A stretch of 15,226 bases of DNA. Origin: an uncultured Lachnospiraceae bacterium (lineage in GTDB: Bacteria > Bacillota > Clostridia > Lachnospirales > Lachnospiraceae). This document shows, one piece after another, positions 13,024 through 15,226 of this stretch; the stretch's first letter is position 1, and each line of letters begins with the position of its first letter. The stretch lies in the NCBI GenBank assembly GCA_910584785.1, contig CAJUDX010000068.1, forward strand, positions 1 to 15,226, given 5' to 3'. Both the position numbers and the translations under genes were made by a program. The notes below the pieces were generated by a model. It was given only the letters and a program-made list of their open reading frames with translations. It was not told the DNA's origin and made no database searches.

Positions 13024-14733
13024 TTATTCCACGGAAATCATATAATAGTACACCGGCTGGCCCCCGTTTTGAAGTTCAATTTCCAGTTCCGGGAATTTCT
13101 CCTGTGCCTGATCAAAAAGCCGGTTGGCAGAAGCCTCATCCACCTCGGCGCCATAATAAATCGTCACCAGCTCCGAATCCTTATCCTGCATCTCCTCTAA
13201 AGCCTTTAAGGCGGCTGCGTTCACCGATTTCTCCACTGCCAGCATACCCTGATCGCCAATCGCCATGATATCCCCTTCTTCAATGTCCATGCCGTCAATA
13301 TTCGTCGTGCGCACCGCGTAAGTCACCTGTCCGGTTTTTACCTTCTTCATCTCCGCAATCATTGTTTCAAGATTATCCTCTGCGCTTAAATCCGGCATAA
13401 AATTAATCAGGGCGGTGATTCCCTGGGGAACCGTTTTGGAAGGAACTACTACAATCTCCTTCCTCTCAGCCAATTGGGCCGCTTGCTGGGCCGCCAGAAT
13501 AATGTTTTTATTATTCGGAAAGACAAAGATAACATCCGCATTTACCTGATCAATTGCAGTTAAGATATCCTCCGTGCTGGGATTCATCGTCTGTCCGCCT
13601 TCGATCAGATAATCCGCGCCGATTCCCTTAAAGATTTCTGTAAGTCCCTCGCCCACGGACACAGCGATAAAGCCATAGGGTTTCCTTGGCTCCTCCTTTA
13701 TCTTCGGTGCCTTTTTCTTATCCTCTTCCTTCTGCCGGGCGGCAACCTGCTGGGCGTCCTTAATCAGTCTCTCCTGGTGCTCCTCCCGCATATTATCCAC
13801 CTTCATCCGGGAAAGCGATCCATAGGTCAATGCCTTTTCAAAGGCAAGTCCGGGATGGTTCGTATGCACATGAACCTTAACCACCTCTTCATCCGCCACA
13901 ACCACAATCGAATCACCAAGCTCCTCCAGATAAGCCTTTAGCTCCAGCTCATTTTCCTCGGTAAATTCCTTTTCCGCATTTATAATAAATTCTGTGCAAT
14001 ATCCAAACTTAATATCTGCTGTTTCCAGCCGGGCAGCGTCCACACCGCCGGCACCTTCTCTTACGGCATCTTCCGCCAGCCCTTTAGCTGTATTCTCCCC
14101 GTCAGAGGATACAAACACTTCTTTGCCCTTAAGGCCTTCAAGACAGCCCTTAACCACCTGCATCAGACCCTGTCCGCCGGAATCCACCACGCCTGCCTGC
14201 TTTAATACAGGAAGCATCTCAGGTGTCTGACTTAATACATAATCTCCTTCGGCAATAATTTTTTCACAAAAATCCAGAATATCATCGGTCTGGTCAACCA
14301 GCTCCGCCGCCTTTTCCGACATTCCCTTTGCCACGGTAAGGATTGTTCCTTCCTTGGGCTTCATCACCGCTTTATAGGCCGTCTCTGTAGCCCGCACCAG
14401 AGCAGCAGCCAAAACTTCCCGGTTAATCTCCTGGCAATCCTTGATTTCTTTTGTAAATCCGCGGAAAAGCTGCGATAAAATAACACCGGAATTTCCCCTG
14501 GCTCCGCGAAGTGACCCCGAAGAAATCGCCTTAGCCAAAGCCTTCATCGTCGGTTCCTCAATGGCGGCAACCTCTCTGGCAGCAGACATTATCGTCAATG
14601 TCATATTCGTCCCCGTATCTCCGTCGGGAACAGGGAATACATTTAATTCATTAATCCATTCCTTTTTTGCTTCCAGGCTGCTTGCTCCGGCTAAAAAGGC
14701 TTTCTGGAGCAGTTTTGCGTCAATGGTATTCAT
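13024..14733 (-). CDS. fakA: FakA-type fatty acid kinase (DAK2/DegV-like)
   Basis: 569 residues. The N-terminal DhaL/DAK2 kinase domain has the Mg-ATP site VFPVPDGDTGTNMTL (Asp37, Asp39, Thr40, Asn43) and SLRGARGNSGVILSQLFRGF. A middle region (about 210-310, DIKFGYCTEFIIN and KVHVHTNHPG) and a C-terminal Dak1_2/DegV-like domain follow, including GGQTMNPSTEDILTAI and FPNNKNIILAAQQAA. In Staphylococcus and Bacillus this protein, formerly YloV, phosphorylates fatty acids presented by FakB, feeding exogenous acyl chains into phospholipid synthesis. ATG 14733 follows AAGGAGG by 11 bases; a TTG at 14757 overlaps the upstream gene and is less likely. It lies 16 nt after yloU and 41 nt before recG, the order known in Bacillus except that the serine dehydratase genes are missing. 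A charged linker (about 340-365) may join the domains. Confidence 0.9.
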   Translation of the reverse strand: MNTIDAKLLQKAFLAGASSLEAKKEWINELNVFPVPDGDTGTNMTLTIMSAAREVAAIEEPTMKALAKAISSGSLRGARGNSGVILSQLFRGFTKEIKDCQEINREVLAAALVRATETAYKAVMKPKEGTILTVAKGMSEKAAELVDQTDDILDFCEKIIAEGDYVLSQTPEMLPVLKQAGVVDSGGQGLMQVVKGCLEGLKGKEVFVSSDGENTAKGLAEDAVREGAGGVDAARLETADIKFGYCTEFIINAEKEFTEENELELKAYLEELGDSIVVVADEEVVKVHVHTNHPGLAFEKALTYGSLSRMKVDNMREEHQERLIKDAQQVAARQKEEDKKKAPKIKEEPRKPYGFIAVSVGEGLTEIFKGIGADYLIEGGQTMNPSTEDILTAIDQVNADVIFVFPNNKNIILAAQQAAQLAERKEIVVVPSKTVPQGITALINFMPDLSAEDNLETMIAEMKKVKTGQVTYAVRTTNIDGMDIEEGDIMAIGDQGMLAVEKSVNAAALKALEEMQDKDSELVTIYYGAEVDEASANRLFDQAQEKFPELEIELQNGGQPVYYYMISVE

Positions 14734-14749
14734 ATCACCGGTTTCCTCC

Positions 14750-15106
14750 TTAATCAATCACTCTCACACCTTCGACAAAGATATTGATTTTGTCAACCTC
14801 CATCCCGGTGAATGCTTCGACTTTGTATTTTACATTTTCAATCAGGTTATCCGCAACCGCACAAATGCTGACGCCGTACGCCACGATAACATGAAAATCA
14901 ATACTCATATGGTTATCCTTAATCTCCACAGTAATGCCATGGGTCAGGCTTTCCCGCTTTAACAGCTTAACCAGGCCGTCCTTCATGCTGACCGCTGCCA
15001 TCCCCACAATACCAAAACACTCCACCGCCGTAATCCCGGCATACATGGCAATAACCTCTGAGCTAATCTGGATCTCTCCCAGCTTATTCATAATCCGAGC
15101 TTTCAT
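14750..15106 (-). CDS. yloU: Asp23/YloU-family protein
   Basis: 118 residues, typical length. The family pattern is plain: LGEIQISSEVIAMYAGITAV, then a short GMAA loop, DGLVKLLKRESLTHGI, and the conserved IDFHVIVAYGVSICAVADNL followed by VEAFTGMEVDKINIFVEGV. Asp23-family proteins are small cytosolic or membrane-associated proteins whose loss affects the cell envelope in staphylococci; the exact role is not settled. The YloU branch lies beside fakA in many Firmicutes, as here. ATG 15106 has GAGGAGG seven bases upstream, so the longer reading to 15190 was rejected. Confidence 0.92.
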   Translation of the reverse strand: MKARIMNKLGEIQISSEVIAMYAGITAVECFGIVGMAAVSMKDGLVKLLKRESLTHGITVEIKDNHMSIDFHVIVAYGVSICAVADNLIENVKYKVEAFTGMEVDKINIFVEGVRVID

Positions 15107-15134
15107 TCTAAAGCCTCCTCTGCAATAACAACTT

Positions 15135-15151
15135 CTGCCGCAAGGCGACAG
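15135..15151 (-). promoter_or_regulatory. Small hairpin in the yloU leader
   Basis: As minus-strand RNA CUGUCGC pairs with GCGGCAG (7 bp, one G-U pair) around a 3-nt loop, just upstream of the yloU ribosome binding site. No T run follows it. It may affect mRNA stability or translation. Confidence 0.35.
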
Positions 15152-15171
15152 CAAAAATTTATCTAAAATTA

Positions 15172-15200
15172 AGTATACACTATTTTTCAAAAAAAAGAAA
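15172..15200 (-). promoter_or_regulatory. Likely sigma-A promoter for yloU-fakA-recG
   Basis: TATACT (15177-15172) is a good -10 box. A weak -35 TTTCTT lies 17 bp upstream (15200-15195), and the surrounding DNA is A/T-tract rich, as often seen at strong Firmicute promoters. The leader would be about 60 nt. Confidence 0.5.
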
Positions 15201-15226
15201 CGAATTTTTATTTTTCTCTTGCTTTT

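Overview
The window looks like a chromosomal segment of an endospore-forming, low-to-mid GC anaerobic Firmicute, most likely of the Lachnospiraceae/Clostridia. The signs are a small acid-soluble spore protein (SASP), the sporulation membrane protein YlbJ, purine-rich AGGAGG-type ribosome binding sites throughout, and an anaerobic sulfite reductase gene at the left edge. Almost all genes lie on the minus strand; only ylbJ and a nitroreductase (with two short reading frames ahead of it) are on the plus strand.

Layout from the right end, following minus-strand transcription. An Asp23/YloU protein, a FakA-type fatty acid kinase and RecG lie in line (15106 to 10901), a grouping also known from Bacillus (yloU, fakA, recG). 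A SASP gene with its own candidate sigma-G promoter follows. On the plus strand, between SASP and rsmD, is an AT-rich, apparently eroded stretch (about 8940-9640). It has a perfect consensus sigma-A promoter, an operator-like palindrome, a 56-codon frame starting like dCTP deaminase but ending in a membrane helix, a truncated DUF1653 frame, and then an intact nitroreductase. Leftward again come rsmD, coaD (directly abutting) and a coiled-coil protein of unknown function. Their terminator appears to lie inside the coding sequence of the convergent ylbJ gene.

Divergent from ylbJ runs a second leftward series: a membrane-anchored M23 peptidase, an RsmF/NOP2-type rRNA m5C methyltransferase, an RsuA-family pseudouridine synthase, a HAD phosphatase, an M19 membrane dipeptidase and a Crp/Fnr-family regulator. 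It ends at a strong hairpin terminator at 371-410. Beyond it lies the 5' end of asrA, cut by the window edge; the regulator upstream is a natural candidate for controlling it.

Most of the window is conserved housekeeping (ribosome modification, CoA synthesis, DNA repair, phospholipid precursor metabolism) plus sporulation genes. I do not see a defence system, CRISPR array, insertion sequence or RNA gene. The least ordinary points are the eroded dcd/DUF1653 stretch, the terminator nested in ylbJ, the 34-35 bp tandem repeat beside the SASP gene, and the start-codon problem of the Crp/Fnr gene.
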